Source of the DNA: JAICYJ01 sp038212095
GTDB lineage: Bacteria; Actinomycetota; Thermoleophilia; Gaiellales; JAICJC01
Reading direction: 5' to 3'
DNA length: 64,000 nucleotides
Assembly: GCA_038212095.1 (NCBI GenBank)
Contig: JBBQUW010000011.1
Coordinates: 1-64,000, forward strand
Shown here: positions 18,731 to 28,210 of the stretch, piece after piece
How the letters are laid out: the number at the start of each line of letters is the position of its first letter
Numbering within the stretch: position 1 is the stretch's first letter
The notes under the pieces: model-generated
Told to the model about the DNA's origin: nothing
Database searches by the model: none
Seen by the model: the letters and a program-made list of their open reading frames with translations, nothing else
Position numbers and translations under genes: made by a program

Positions 18731-19285
18731 ATGATCTTCGTGATTGTCGTGGTCGTGTTGCTGGCGGCCGTGCTGGTGTGGCTGATGCTGACCTTCAACC
18801 GGCTGGTGCGGCTGCGCAACGAGGCCCAGCAGGGCTTCTCCGGCATCGACATCCAGCTCAAGCGCCGCGCCGACCTGATCCCCAACCTGGTCGAGTCGGT
18901 GAAGGCCTACGCGGCTCACGAGAATGGCGTGTTCGAGGAGCTCGCCCAGGCCCGGGCCAGCACGCTGTCGGCCAAGGGCGTGGCCGGCGCCGCCGATGCG
19001 GCCGGGAGAACCGGCGCGGCGCTGGGCAAGCTGTTCGCGGTCGCGGAGGCATATCCGCAGCTGCGCGCCAGCGAGAACTTCCAGCGCCTGCAGGAGGAGT
19101 TGACCGACACCGAGGACAAGATCGCGGCCGCCCGGCGGTACTACAACAACGTGGTGCAGAAGTTCAACACTGCGCAGCAGACCTTCCCGTCCAGCCTGGT
19201 GGCCGGCCCGTTCGGCTTCTCGCCGCGCGAGTTCTTCCGCCTCGAGGACGACGGCGACCGGGCACCGGTTGCCGTGAACCTGTGA
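18731..19285 (+). CDS. lemA: LemA family protein
   Basis: 184 aa. One N-terminal membrane helix (about residues 2-22, IFVIVVVVLLAAVLVWLMLTF), then the helical LemA domain with FNRLVRLRNEAQQGFSGIDIQLKRRADLIPNLVESVKAYAAHE and the C-terminal YYNNVVQKFNTAQQTFPSSLVAGPFGF. LemA proteins are membrane-anchored and of uncertain function. They very often stand next to HtpX/M48 proteases, as here (1-nt gap), which suggests joint action in envelope protein quality control. Confidence 0.93.
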   Translation: MIFVIVVVVLLAAVLVWLMLTFNRLVRLRNEAQQGFSGIDIQLKRRADLIPNLVESVKAYAAHENGVFEELAQARASTLSAKGVAGAADAAGRTGAALGKLFAVAEAYPQLRASENFQRLQEELTDTEDKIAAARRYYNNVVQKFNTAQQTFPSSLVAGPFGFSPREFFRLEDDGDRAPVAVNL

Positions 19286-19286
19286 C

Positions 19287-20225
19287 GTGACGCTCCAGCA
19301 GCAGATCCGTAGCAATCGGTGGCGCACCGCGTTGGTGCTGCTCGGCTTCGGGTTGCTGGTGGCCGTGTTCGTGCTCGTGATCGCTGCCGCCTACAAGCCT
19401 GGCGTAGCCGGCTTCATCGGCATCATCGCGATCGTGTACGGCATCTTCTCGTGGTTTGCGTCCGGTCGCATCATCGCCGCTGCATCGGGTGCCCACAAGG
19501 TCGAGAAGGTCGATCAGCCGGAGCTCTATCGCACGCTCGAGAACGTCGCCATCGCCGCCGGGCTGGCCAAGACGCCCGATCTGTACATGATCGACGACCC
19601 TGCGCCGAACGCCTTCGCGGCCGGCCGCGATCCCGAGCATGCCTACGTCGCCGTCACCACCGGCATCGTGCGGCTGATGGACAAGCGCGAACTGGAGGGC
19701 GTGCTGGCGCACGAGCTGTCGCACATCCGCAACCGCGACGTGCGGCTGATGAGCCTGGCGGCGGTGCTGGTGGGTGTGATCGCGCTCGCCTCCGACCTCT
19801 TGATGCGGATCACGATCTTCGGCGGCGGCAGCGACGAGCGAGACGGCGGCCTGGGCGCGATCGGCGTCGTGGTCGGAATCGTGGCGGCGATTCTGGCGCC
19901 GATCGGCGCATCGCTCCTGCAGATGTCGCTGTCTCGCCGCCGCGAGTACCTGGCGGACGCCTCCGCGGTCGAGATCACGGGCGATGCCGAGGGGCTGGCA
20001 CGGGCGCTGGCCGCGCTGCGCAGCGACACCCAGCCGCTGCGCACGGTGACGCGGGCAACCGCCCACCTGTACATCGAGTCACCGCTGCGCGACCACAAGG
20101 GGCTGCGGTCGAGCCTGGGCGGGCTGTTCGACACGCACCCCCCGCTGGACGAGCGGATCGAGCGGCTGGAGCAGATGGGCGGCTTCACGCTGCCGCTCGG
20201 CCCCGATCCGGCTGCGCACGCCTGA
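19287..20225 (+). CDS. HtpX-like M48 family membrane zinc protease
   Basis: 312 aa, GTG start one base after the lemA stop. HELSHIRNRD carries the HExxH zinc site. Hydrophobic helices near residues 14-60 and again after the active site (about 150-210) match the HtpX topology with a cytosolic catalytic domain. SRRREYLADASAVEITG contains the third zinc ligand region (EYLAD). HtpX enzymes degrade misfolded membrane proteins. The gene probably forms an operon with lemA. Confidence 0.92.
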   Translation: MTLQQQIRSNRWRTALVLLGFGLLVAVFVLVIAAAYKPGVAGFIGIIAIVYGIFSWFASGRIIAAASGAHKVEKVDQPELYRTLENVAIAAGLAKTPDLYMIDDPAPNAFAAGRDPEHAYVAVTTGIVRLMDKRELEGVLAHELSHIRNRDVRLMSLAAVLVGVIALASDLLMRITIFGGGSDERDGGLGAIGVVVGIVAAILAPIGASLLQMSLSRRREYLADASAVEITGDAEGLARALAALRSDTQPLRTVTRATAHLYIESPLRDHKGLRSSLGGLFDTHPPLDERIERLEQMGGFTLPLGPDPAAHA

Positions 20226-20258
20226 GGACTCGCGCTCGCGGCGGCCGGTGCGGCCCGT

Positions 20259-21278
20259 TCAGCCCTCCGGCTTCTCGACGTGGCCGCCGAACTGCTTGCG
20301 CATCGCCGACAGCACCTTGTTGGCATACGTACCCTCGCCACGCGAGCTGAAGCGCTCGAACAGCGAGTTGACCAGCACGTATGCCGGGATGCCCTCCTCG
20401 ACCGCGGCCAGGGCCGTCCACCGCCCCTCACCCGAGTCGGACACCCGGCCCGAGTACGACTCCAGGTGCGGATCCTCGAGCAGCGCCGCGGCCGTCAGGT
20501 CGAGCAGCCAGGAGCCGACCACGCTGCCGCGCCGCCACACCTCGGCCACCTCGGACGTGTCGATCTGGTACTGGTAGAACTCGGGGTTGGCCAGCGGCGC
20601 GGTCTCGGCGTCGGCAGCGTGCACGCGCATGCCGACGTCGGCGTTGCGGATGATGTCGAGCCCCTCGGCGTAGGCGGCCATGATGCCGTACTCGATGCCG
20701 TTGTGCACCATCTTGACGAAGTGGCCGGCGCCATTCGAGCCGCAGTGCAGATAGCCCTGCTCGGCCGAGCTGGCGTTGCCAGCGCCGCGGCCGGGGGTGC
20801 GCGGCGCAGCATCGACGCCGGGCGCGATCGTGGCGAAGATCGGATCGAGATGCGCGACGACCTCGTCCTCGCCGCCGATCATCAGACAGAATCCGCGCTC
20901 GAGGCCGAACACCCCGCCCGACGTGCCCACATCGACGTAGTGGATGCCCCTCTGGGAAAGCTGCTTCGCCTTGGCGATGTCGTCGCGGTAGTAGCTGTTA
21001 CCGCCGTCGATGATGATGTCGCCCGCCTCCATCAGCTCCGCGATCTGGTCGACGACGCGGCCGGTGATAGCCGCCGGCACCATCACCCATGCCACGCGCG
21101 GCTTGTCCAGCTTCGCCACGAAATCGGCCAGCGACTGCGACGCCACCGCACCCTCGCTCTCGAGCTGCGTGATCGCGTCGGCGTTCACATCCGACACCAC
21201 CACCTGGTGTCCGTCGCGCATCAGCCTTCGCGAGAGGTTGGCGCCCATGCGCCCAAGTCCCACCATTCCAAGTTGCAT
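20259..21278 (-). CDS. gnd: 6-phosphogluconate dehydrogenase, decarboxylating, short (GndA) form
   Basis: 339 aa from the ATG at 21278, selected because AAGGAG lies 8 nt upstream; the frame extends ten codons further. Rossmann motif GMVGLGRMGANL, the IIDGGNSYYRDD segment, CGSNGAGHFVKMVHNGIEYG with the catalytic Lys, and GEGRWTALAAVEEGIP are the family hallmarks. At ~340 aa it belongs to the short class, often NAD-preferring, rather than the ~470-aa NADP enzyme. It completes the oxidative pentose-phosphate steps begun by zwf and pgl 8 kb away. A compact hairpin (20243-20255) lies in the 33-bp convergent gap with the protease gene. Confidence 0.93.
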   Translation of the reverse strand: MQLGMVGLGRMGANLSRRLMRDGHQVVVSDVNADAITQLESEGAVASQSLADFVAKLDKPRVAWVMVPAAITGRVVDQIAELMEAGDIIIDGGNSYYRDDIAKAKQLSQRGIHYVDVGTSGGVFGLERGFCLMIGGEDEVVAHLDPIFATIAPGVDAAPRTPGRGAGNASSAEQGYLHCGSNGAGHFVKMVHNGIEYGIMAAYAEGLDIIRNADVGMRVHAADAETAPLANPEFYQYQIDTSEVAEVWRRGSVVGSWLLDLTAAALLEDPHLESYSGRVSDSGEGRWTALAAVEEGIPAYVLVNSLFERFSSRGEGTYANKVLSAMRKQFGGHVEKPEG

Positions 21279-21326
21279 CGCGGTTGCTCCTTCGGTTTCT
21301 CGGTTCACGTTCGAGGGCGTCCACCG

Positions 21327-22292
21327 TCACGGTACCGCGTGCGCCGACGCCAGCTCAGCGCCCGCCCTCTCGAGGTCGCCGCAGGCGAGCGTGCGAGCCC
21401 CCAGATCGGCCAGCGCTGCGGCCGCCGGCGGCTCGACCGCACCCGCGACCGCGACGCACTCGACACCGGCGGAGGCGCAGGCCCGGGCAACCGTCGCCAC
21501 AACCTTGCCGCGCAGCGTCTGCATGTCGATCCGTCCCTCGGCGGTAATGCACAGGTCGGCGCCGGCCAGCCGCCGGTCGAAGCCCACCTCGTCCATCACG
21601 AGCCGCGCGCCCGGCACCGCGACGGCGCCCAGCGCCATCAACATGCCACCGATTCCCCCACCGGCGCCGGCGCCGGGAAGAGCAGCGGTGGGCAACTGCA
21701 GCGCGGCAATGCGCCGCTCGAGCTCCTCCAACTGCGCCACCGTGGCGCCCTTCTGCGGACCGTATACGGCCACCGCGCCATTCGGGCCCAGCAACGGGTT
21801 ATCGACGTCCAGCGCAGCCACCAGATGGACGCCATCCAGCGGCTCGCCCAGCGCCAGCCGCAGGCCCTCACCGCCATCGCTCGAGGCGGTGCCCCCCACG
21901 CCGACCACCACCCGCCGCGCGCCGCCGCCGATCGCGTGGCGGATCAGCTCGCCGGCCCCGAACGAGCTGGCGGCCAGCGCGTCGGGCTCGAGGTCCGCCA
22001 CCCGCCACATGCCGCACGCATCGGCCACATCCAACGCGGCCTCACCGCCGGGCAGCTTCGCGTACGCGGCCTCGATGGCGCGGCCGCGGGCGTCGTGCAC
22101 CGGAACCGTCTGCCACACTCCGCCGCGCGCCTCCAGCAACGCTGCCGCCGTGCCTTCGCCGCCATCCGCCAGCGGCAACAGCTCGACCGAGTCGCCGGAC
22201 CGCCGGGATCTCCAGCCACGGTCGATCGCGGCCGCCGCCTCGCGCGCAGAGTACGTGCCCTTCAGCTTGTCCGGGGCGATCAAGATCCGCAT
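21327..22292 (-). CDS. glxK: Glycerate kinase (GlxK type)
   Basis: 321 aa, ATG at 22292. It starts MRILIAPDKLKGTYSAREAA and contains PLADGGEGTAAALL, GVGGTASSDGGEGLR, ALDVDNPLLGPNGAVAVYGPQKGA and ITAEGRIDMQTLRGKVVATVA, all diagnostic of the glycerate kinase 1 family; TAEG replaces the more usual TGEG. It phosphorylates D-glycerate to 2-phosphoglycerate (3-phospho in some members). It follows gnd on the same strand after 48 nt and is divergent from the acetyltransferase gene. Confidence 0.92.
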   Translation of the reverse strand: MRILIAPDKLKGTYSAREAAAAIDRGWRSRRSGDSVELLPLADGGEGTAAALLEARGGVWQTVPVHDARGRAIEAAYAKLPGGEAALDVADACGMWRVADLEPDALAASSFGAGELIRHAIGGGARRVVVGVGGTASSDGGEGLRLALGEPLDGVHLVAALDVDNPLLGPNGAVAVYGPQKGATVAQLEELERRIAALQLPTAALPGAGAGGGIGGMLMALGAVAVPGARLVMDEVGFDRRLAGADLCITAEGRIDMQTLRGKVVATVARACASAGVECVAVAGAVEPPAAAALADLGARTLACGDLERAGAELASAHAVP

Positions 22293-22356
22293 CCGCCGAG
22301 CGTAGAGCAATCGCTCCGCGGTCCGGCTGGATGGGTGGTTGCAGTAGGTTTGGCGT

Positions 22357-22872
22357 GTGCCGACGCCCACCGCCCCCCGCGTCGTTACGCCCCGGCTGCT
22401 GCTGCGGGAGTGGCGCGCGAGCGACGCCGATCCGCACGCCGCCATGTGTGCCGATCCGGAGGTGATGCGGCACCTGGGCGGGACGCTGGACGCTGCGGAG
22501 AGCCGAAGGCGGCTGGCGGAGCACGCATGCCACTGGACGGCCCGGGGGTATGGGAAGTGGGCGGTCGAGCGTCGCGACACCGGGGAGTGGATCGGACGGG
22601 TCGGACTGTGGGATCCTCCCGACTGGCCGGAAGTCGAGGTGGGTTGGACGCTGGCGCAGGCGGCCTGGGGGCTGGGCTACGCGACCGAGGCGGCGACGGC
22701 CTCGATCGGATGGGCGTGGTCGCAGCTCGCGTGCCGCCGAGTGGTGTCGTTGATCGACCGCGACAACGCGGCATCGATCGCGGTCGCCCGGCGGCTGGGA
22801 ATGCGGCCGCTGCCCGTCGCCGAGACGGCCGCGACCAATCTGCTGGTGTTCGCGCTCGACCGGCCGGTGTGA
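22357..22872 (+). CDS. GNAT N-acetyltransferase, RimJ/RimL-like
   Basis: 171 aa, GTG start. TPRLLLREWRASDADPHAAMCADPEVMRHLGG is the typical start of the RimJ/RimL branch; VEVGWTLAQAAWGLGYATEAATASIGWA contains the acetyl-CoA loop, and VSLIDRDNAASIAVARRLGM closes the fold. Substrate unknown: ribosomal protein N-termini, antibiotics or small amines are all possible in this family. Its stop abuts the convergent modC stop with no spacer. Confidence 0.88.
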   Translation: MPTPTAPRVVTPRLLLREWRASDADPHAAMCADPEVMRHLGGTLDAAESRRRLAEHACHWTARGYGKWAVERRDTGEWIGRVGLWDPPDWPEVEVGWTLAQAAWGLGYATEAATASIGWAWSQLACRRVVSLIDRDNAASIAVARRLGMRPLPVAETAATNLLVFALDRPV

Positions 22873-23871
22873 TCAGCCGTCCGCGGCCCGCGACACCACC
22901 CGCGAGCTGGTCGCCTTCCACGACACCACCGCATCGGCACCCGGTCGCAACGCCATCCGCTCGGCCGACTCGGGTGTGATCTCGGCCGTGATTCCGGCCA
23001 CCACGACGCGCACGCGGTTGCCCAGCGGCACCACCCGCTCGACGCGACCGGCGATGTGATTGAGCGCTGAGTCCTCGGCCGCCACATGCGCCACCGTGAT
23101 CTGCCACGGCGCGACCAGCACCGACACGGCGCCCTGGGCGGGGTCGGCGATCCGCACGGCGCCACCGCGGTCGAGCTCGACGTGACGGCCACGGGCGACT
23201 CCCGAGAGCAGGTTGGTGCCGGCGAACTCGGCCACGAACGGCGTCGCGGGCGCCTCCAGGAGCTCGCGGCCCTCGCCATGCTGCACGATACGCCCCTGCT
23301 CCAAAACCGCCACCCGATCGGCCAGCGAGACCGCTTCCTCGTAGGAGTGGGTGACCACGAGCGCGGGGATCGCGGCCGTCCGCAGCACCTCGGCCAGTTC
23401 GGCCGCCACCGCGCCCCGGGTGGAGGGATCGAGGGCCGACAGCGGCTCGTCCAGCAGCATCAGGGTGGGGCGCCGGGCAAGCGCCCGCGCCAGCGCCACG
23501 CGCTGCCGCTCGCCGCCGGACAGCTCTCGCGGCCGGGCGGCCGCCAGATGCGCGATGCCGAACCGTTCGAGCAGCGGCGCCACGTCCTCGCCGTCGGCGC
23601 CAAAGGCGACGTTTGAGCGCACGGAGAGGTGCGGGAAGAGCGCGTAGTCCTGGAACAGGAAGCCGACCCGGCGCCGCTCGGCGGGGACGTCGAGACCGCC
23701 GCCGAACCAACGCGCCCCACCGCACTCGACCTCGCCGGATGCGGGCCGCTGCAGACCGGCGATCAGGCGCAGCAGCGTCGACTTGCCGGCACCCGACGGG
23801 CCGATCAGCGCCAGCGGCCGATCGGTCTGGATTGCCGCGTCGAGCGTGTAGGAGCGCAACACCAGGGTCAC
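22873..23871 (-). CDS. modC: Molybdate ABC transporter ATP-binding protein ModC
   Basis: 332 aa. Walker A GPSGAGKST at residues 24-32, the signature LSGGERQRVALARAL, Walker B LMLLDEPLSALD and the H-loop THSYEEA are visible. The C-terminal ~100 residues form the TOBE/molybdate-binding extension (VAEFAGTNLLSGVARG..., ITAEITPESAERMAL), which separates ModC from ordinary ATPases. It drives uptake of molybdate through ModB. ATG overlaps the modB stop by 4 bp. Confidence 0.9.
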   Translation of the reverse strand: MTLVLRSYTLDAAIQTDRPLALIGPSGAGKSTLLRLIAGLQRPASGEVECGGARWFGGGLDVPAERRRVGFLFQDYALFPHLSVRSNVAFGADGEDVAPLLERFGIAHLAAARPRELSGGERQRVALARALARRPTLMLLDEPLSALDPSTRGAVAAELAEVLRTAAIPALVVTHSYEEAVSLADRVAVLEQGRIVQHGEGRELLEAPATPFVAEFAGTNLLSGVARGRHVELDRGGAVRIADPAQGAVSVLVAPWQITVAHVAAEDSALNHIAGRVERVVPLGNRVRVVVAGITAEITPESAERMALRPGADAVVSWKATSSRVVSRAADG

Positions 23872-24634
23872 ATGGGCGCGAAGCGAGGCGATCTCCCTCC
23901 CAGCAGCTTGACGGCCAGTAGCACCGAGGCGCTAACCGCGATCATCACCGCTCCGATCGCAAAAGCGGCGTCGGACTGGCCACCCTCGAAGCCGAGGTAG
24001 ATCGCGACCGGAGCCGTCTGGGTGACGCCCTGCAGGCTGCCGGCAAAGATGATGGTGGCGCCGAACTCGCCCACCGCCCGAGCCCAGCCCAACGCCGCGC
24101 CGACGCCGAGTCCCTCCCCCGCCACCGGCACCGCCACCCGCAGGAACACGCGCCCGGGCCCCGCTCCCAGCGTCCGCGCGGCGGCGAGCAGGTTGGGCTC
24201 GACGGCGGCAAACGCGCTCTGGGCCTGACGGAGGTACAGCGGTGCGGCCACGAACGTCATCGCCATCACGACAGCCACCTTCGTGAATGGAATCTCGAGC
24301 CCCAACGCCGACAGCTCCGACCCCAGCAGGCCGCGACGGCCGAACGCGAAGAACAGTCCCAGACCGGCCACCGCCGGCGGTAACACCAGCGGCAACTCGA
24401 ACAGCGTCACCACCAGTGCGCGGCCGGCGAAGCTCCGCGTCGCCAGCAGGTAGGCGATCGGCGTGCCCACGATCACCATCGCGGCCAGCGACACGAGGCT
24501 CGTCTGGAGCGAGATCGAGAGCGCGTCGCGGGCGACCGACGACCGCATGCCGGCGGCCAGGTCGCCCTTCGCGAACACCGCCGCCAGCGGCAGCCCGACG
24601 AAGATCACGCCCAGCAGGGCGAGGGCGATGGAGG

Positions 24635-25401
<767 letters not shown>

Positions 25402-25405
<4 letters not shown>

Positions 25406-25785
25406 GGCCGGCGCACCATCACGGAGGTGGCCTTGACGGTCGCCACCGCGCGTACGCCCGGCCGCAGGCCGAGCTCCTCAACCGCGTCGCGAGTTACGAT
25501 CGAGACGATGTGGTGCGGCCCCGCCTCGATCTCGACCTGTGCCACCACGCCCGTCACCTCCACGCTGCTGACGACGCCCTCGAATCGGTTGCGAGCCGAG
25601 AAGGTGGCATCGACCGGTACCCCTTGATGGCCGCCCAGCCTGGTCACCTCGTCCTGCGACACGACGCGGCGGTTGGCGGTGTCGCGCTGCATCGCAATGC
25701 GACCCTCCCGCTCCCAGCGCCGCAGCGTGTCGACGCTGACGCCAAGCGCTCGCGCCGCATCACCGACCGGTAGCATTCGATCCAT
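25402..25785 (-). CDS. MerR-type HTH plus TOBE (molbindin) domain regulator of the mod operon
   Basis: 127 aa. Residues ~3-50 form a MerR-like winged HTH (MLPVGDAARALGVSVDTLRRWEREGRIAMQRDTANRRVVSQDEV). Residues ~62-127 form a TOBE/Mop domain (SARNRFEGVVSSVEVTGVVAQVEIEAGPHHIVSIVTRDAVEELGLRPG), the fold that binds molybdate in ModE and molbindins. It lacks the long dimerisation helix of metal-sensing MerR proteins. It is first in the mod operon and overlaps modA by 4 bp, so a molybdate-responsive repressor in place of ModE is the natural inference. Confidence 0.82.
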
Positions 25786-25794
25786 GCGCCGGAC

Positions 25795-25814
25795 GCTACC
25801 ACCTAGGTGTTACC
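25795..25814. promoter_or_regulatory. Palindrome in the 30-bp spacer between the mod regulator and the acyl-CoA synthetase
   Basis: The core CACCTAGGTG (25800-25809) is a perfect 10-bp palindrome flanked by TA on the left and TA on the right at symmetrical distance (TAcCACCTAGGTGtTA). An overlapping inverted pair TAGGT-GTT-ACCTA lies at 25804-25816. The two divergent start codons (25785 and 25816) are only 30 nt apart, so anything bound here would control both genes. The likeliest ligand is the adjacent MerR-TOBE protein (inference). Confidence 0.5.
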
Positions 25815-25815
25815 T

Positions 25816-27744
25816 ATGCAAAACCTGAGCTGGACGCCAACGGCTGAGGTGATCCAGGCGGCCCGTGTGACGGCGTTCATGCGCGAGCAGGGCATTGGCG
25901 ACTGGCACGATCTGCATGCACGGGCGCAGGAGGACATCGGCTGGTTCTGGGATGCGGTCGTGACGCATCTGGGGATCGAGTTCTTCACCCCCTACCAGCG
26001 CGTGTTCGACGACTCGGACGGGCCGATGTGGACCCGTTGGTTCTGCGGCGGCACGATCAATCTGACGCATAACTGCGTCGATCGGCACTCCCGCGACACG
26101 CCCGACCGCACCGCAGTCATCTGCGAGCGCGAGGACGGCCACGTCGTCCGAGCCAGCTACGTCGAGCTCGAGGCCGAGGTGAACCGGGTCGCCAACGCCC
26201 TGCTCGAGCTCGGCGTCCGGCAGGGCGACGCCGTCGGGCTGTTCCTGCCGATGTCGATCGAGGTGGTGGCCGGCTTCTACGCGATCTGCAAGATCGGCGC
26301 GATCGTGGTGCCGATCTTCTCCGGCTTCGGAGCGCCGGCCGTCGCCGCCCGCCTGGCTGATGCCGGAGCGGTTGCGCTGCTGACGGCGGACGCCGTGCCG
26401 CGCCGCGGCAAACCGGTCTCGATGAAACGAACGGTGGACGAGGCGCTGGCCGACGCGCCCACCGTGCGGCACGTGATCGTCTGGCGGCGGCTGGGCGGGG
26501 AGACGCCGATGACGCCCGGCCGCGACCACCGCTGGGAGGAGCTGGTCGCACGCCAGCCGGCCGAGCTTGAGGCGCCTGCGCTCGACCCCGAAACGCCGTT
26601 GATGGTGATCTACACGTCCGGCACGACCGGCAAGCCAAAGGGCGCGGTGCACGTCCACGGCGGCTTCCTGGTCAAGATCGCCGAGGAGTGCGCTTTCCAG
26701 ACCGACCTACGCGCAGACGACCGGTTCACCTGGATGTCGGACATGGGCTGGATCATGGGGCCCAAGATCGTGGTCGGCGCGGGCGCGCTCGGCTCGACGC
26801 TGGTGCTGTCGGAGGGAGCCCCCGACTACCCCGGCCCGGGCCGGCTGTGGGAGCTGGTCGAGCGACACCAGATCAGCGTGCTCGGCATCTCGCCGACGCT
26901 GATCAGGGCGCTGCGCTCGCACGGCGACGAGCCGGTGCTGAGCCACGATCGCAGCTCGCTGCGGATCCTCGCCTCGACCGGGGAGCCCTGGAACCCCGAC
27001 CCGTACCGCTGGCTGTTCGAGGTGGCCGGCGAAGGCCGCTGCCCGATCATCAACCTGTCCGGCGGCACCGAGGTGGGCGCGTGCTTTCTCTCGCCGATGC
27101 CGGTGATGCCGATCAAGGAGTGCACGCTGGGCGTGCCCGCGCTGGGCATGGCGATGGACATCCTGGGGTCTGACGGCCGGCCGGTGGCGGCTGGCGAGGT
27201 GGGCGAGCTGGTGTGCCGCAAGCCGTGGCCCTCCATGACGCGCGGCGTGTGGGGTGATCCGCAGCGATACCTGGACACTTACTGGTCACGCTGGCCGGGG
27301 ATCTGGGTGCACGGCGACTGGGCGTCAGTCGACGAGGACGGCTACTGGTACCTGCACGGCCGCTCCGATGACACGCTCAACATCGCGGGCAAGCGGATCG
27401 GGCCGGCCGAGTTCGAGTCGGCGGCGGTGCACTGCGCCGGCGTGGCCGAGGCCTGCGCGATCGGTGTGCCCGATCCCCTGAAGGGCGAGGTGGCCTGGAT
27501 CTTCTGCGTGCCGCTGGCCGGCGTCGAAGCCGGCGCCGAACTGCGCGACGCGGTTCGGGCCGAGGTGGTGCACCAGCTGGGTAAGGCATTCGCGCCGGCC
27601 GAGGTGCGGTTCGTCACCGCGCTGCCCAAGACGCGCACGGCCAAGATCGTGCGGCGCGCCGTGCGGGCCGCCGCCCTGGGTGAGGATCTCGGCGATCTGT
27701 CCTCGATCGAGGACACCGGCGTGCTCGCGCAGTTCGCGCCGTAG
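25816..27744 (+). CDS. AMP-forming acyl-CoA synthetase (acetyl-CoA synthetase-like)
   Basis: 642 aa from the ATG at 25816; an in-frame GTG three codons upstream is possible. P-loop YTSGTTGKPKGAVHVHGG, adenylate motif LSGGTEVG, WVHGDWASVDEDGYWYLHGRSDDTLNIAGKRIGPAEFE and the C-terminal PKTRTAKIVRRAVR with the catalytic Lys are all present. The N-terminal ~100 residues match the ACAS_N cap (WFCGGTINLTHNCVDRH). It activates a short carboxylic acid as acyl-AMP, then acyl-CoA; acetate or propionate is likely, not proven. Canonical PKTRSGK is PKTRTAK here. Confidence 0.9.
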   Translation: MQNLSWTPTAEVIQAARVTAFMREQGIGDWHDLHARAQEDIGWFWDAVVTHLGIEFFTPYQRVFDDSDGPMWTRWFCGGTINLTHNCVDRHSRDTPDRTAVICEREDGHVVRASYVELEAEVNRVANALLELGVRQGDAVGLFLPMSIEVVAGFYAICKIGAIVVPIFSGFGAPAVAARLADAGAVALLTADAVPRRGKPVSMKRTVDEALADAPTVRHVIVWRRLGGETPMTPGRDHRWEELVARQPAELEAPALDPETPLMVIYTSGTTGKPKGAVHVHGGFLVKIAEECAFQTDLRADDRFTWMSDMGWIMGPKIVVGAGALGSTLVLSEGAPDYPGPGRLWELVERHQISVLGISPTLIRALRSHGDEPVLSHDRSSLRILASTGEPWNPDPYRWLFEVAGEGRCPIINLSGGTEVGACFLSPMPVMPIKECTLGVPALGMAMDILGSDGRPVAAGEVGELVCRKPWPSMTRGVWGDPQRYLDTYWSRWPGIWVHGDWASVDEDGYWYLHGRSDDTLNIAGKRIGPAEFESAAVHCAGVAEACAIGVPDPLKGEVAWIFCVPLAGVEAGAELRDAVRAEVVHQLGKAFAPAEVRFVTALPKTRTAKIVRRAVRAAALGEDLGDLSSIEDTGVLAQFAP

Positions 27745-27746
27745 CT

Positions 27747-28208
27747 CTACGTGGTGGTGACGCGGTGGTGAATCTCCTGCGTCAGCTTCTCGATCTGCTG
27801 GGTAATGGCCGTGTTCTGCTCGAGCAAGGTCTGCAGCTGCTGCTCGTGGGTGATCGCGCGCTGGGCGATCTCTTCGCGATGACGCGCATCGGCCTCGGAG
27901 TGTGCCTTGTCACGGTCGGCCTGCCGCGTCTGTGCCAGCAGGATCAGCGGGGCGGCGTACGCGGCCTGTGTCGAGAAGGCCAGGTTGAGCAGGATGAACG
28001 GGTAGAGGTCGAAGTGGACGAGGCCGGTGGCGTTGATCACGATCCAGAACACGACCACGCCCGACTGCATGATGATGAACCGGGGCGTGCCGAAGAAGCG
28101 GGCAAACGCCTCCGCCTTCTTGCCGAACGTGTCTCCGCCGAACGCACCGCTGAGGTGTTCGTGATCGCGGTGGAACCGCAACGGGTCGGGGCCGGCCGGT
28201 GCCTCCAT
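27747..28208 (-). CDS. DUF1003 membrane protein with C-terminal coiled coil
   Basis: 153 aa. Two hydrophobic helices (about residues 44-65 and 70-95) lie within the DUF1003 signature FDLYPFILLNLAFSTQAAYAAPLILLAQTRQADRDK. A C-terminal helix rich in Glu/Gln (HREEIAQRAITHEQQLQTLLEQNTAITQQIEKLTQEIHHR) should form a coiled coil. The start is decided by the ribosome site: AGGAGG is directly adjacent to the ATG at 28214 but 6 nt upstream of the ATG at 28208. Function of the family is unknown. Coupled to the upstream gene, whose stop lies inside the ribosome site. Confidence 0.85.
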   Translation of the reverse strand: MEAPAGPDPLRFHRDHEHLSGAFGGDTFGKKAEAFARFFGTPRFIIMQSGVVVFWIVINATGLVHFDLYPFILLNLAFSTQAAYAAPLILLAQTRQADRDKAHSEADARHREEIAQRAITHEQQLQTLLEQNTAITQQIEKLTQEIHHRVTTT

Positions 28209-28210
28209 GC

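Noticed and set aside
22357..22872. The GNAT gene as part of the mod operon
   Set aside because: It is on the opposite strand and only touches modC end to end.
20280..22979. 899-codon frame opposite gnd and glxK, running into the GNAT gene
   Set aside because: Composition is biased (Arg/His/Ala) and it covers three conserved genes in other frames.
25804..25816. TAGGT-GTT-ACCTA as a DtxR/IdeR iron box
   Set aside because: It is shorter than the 19-bp iron box and lacks its central pattern; the neighbouring MerR-TOBE regulator is a better candidate.
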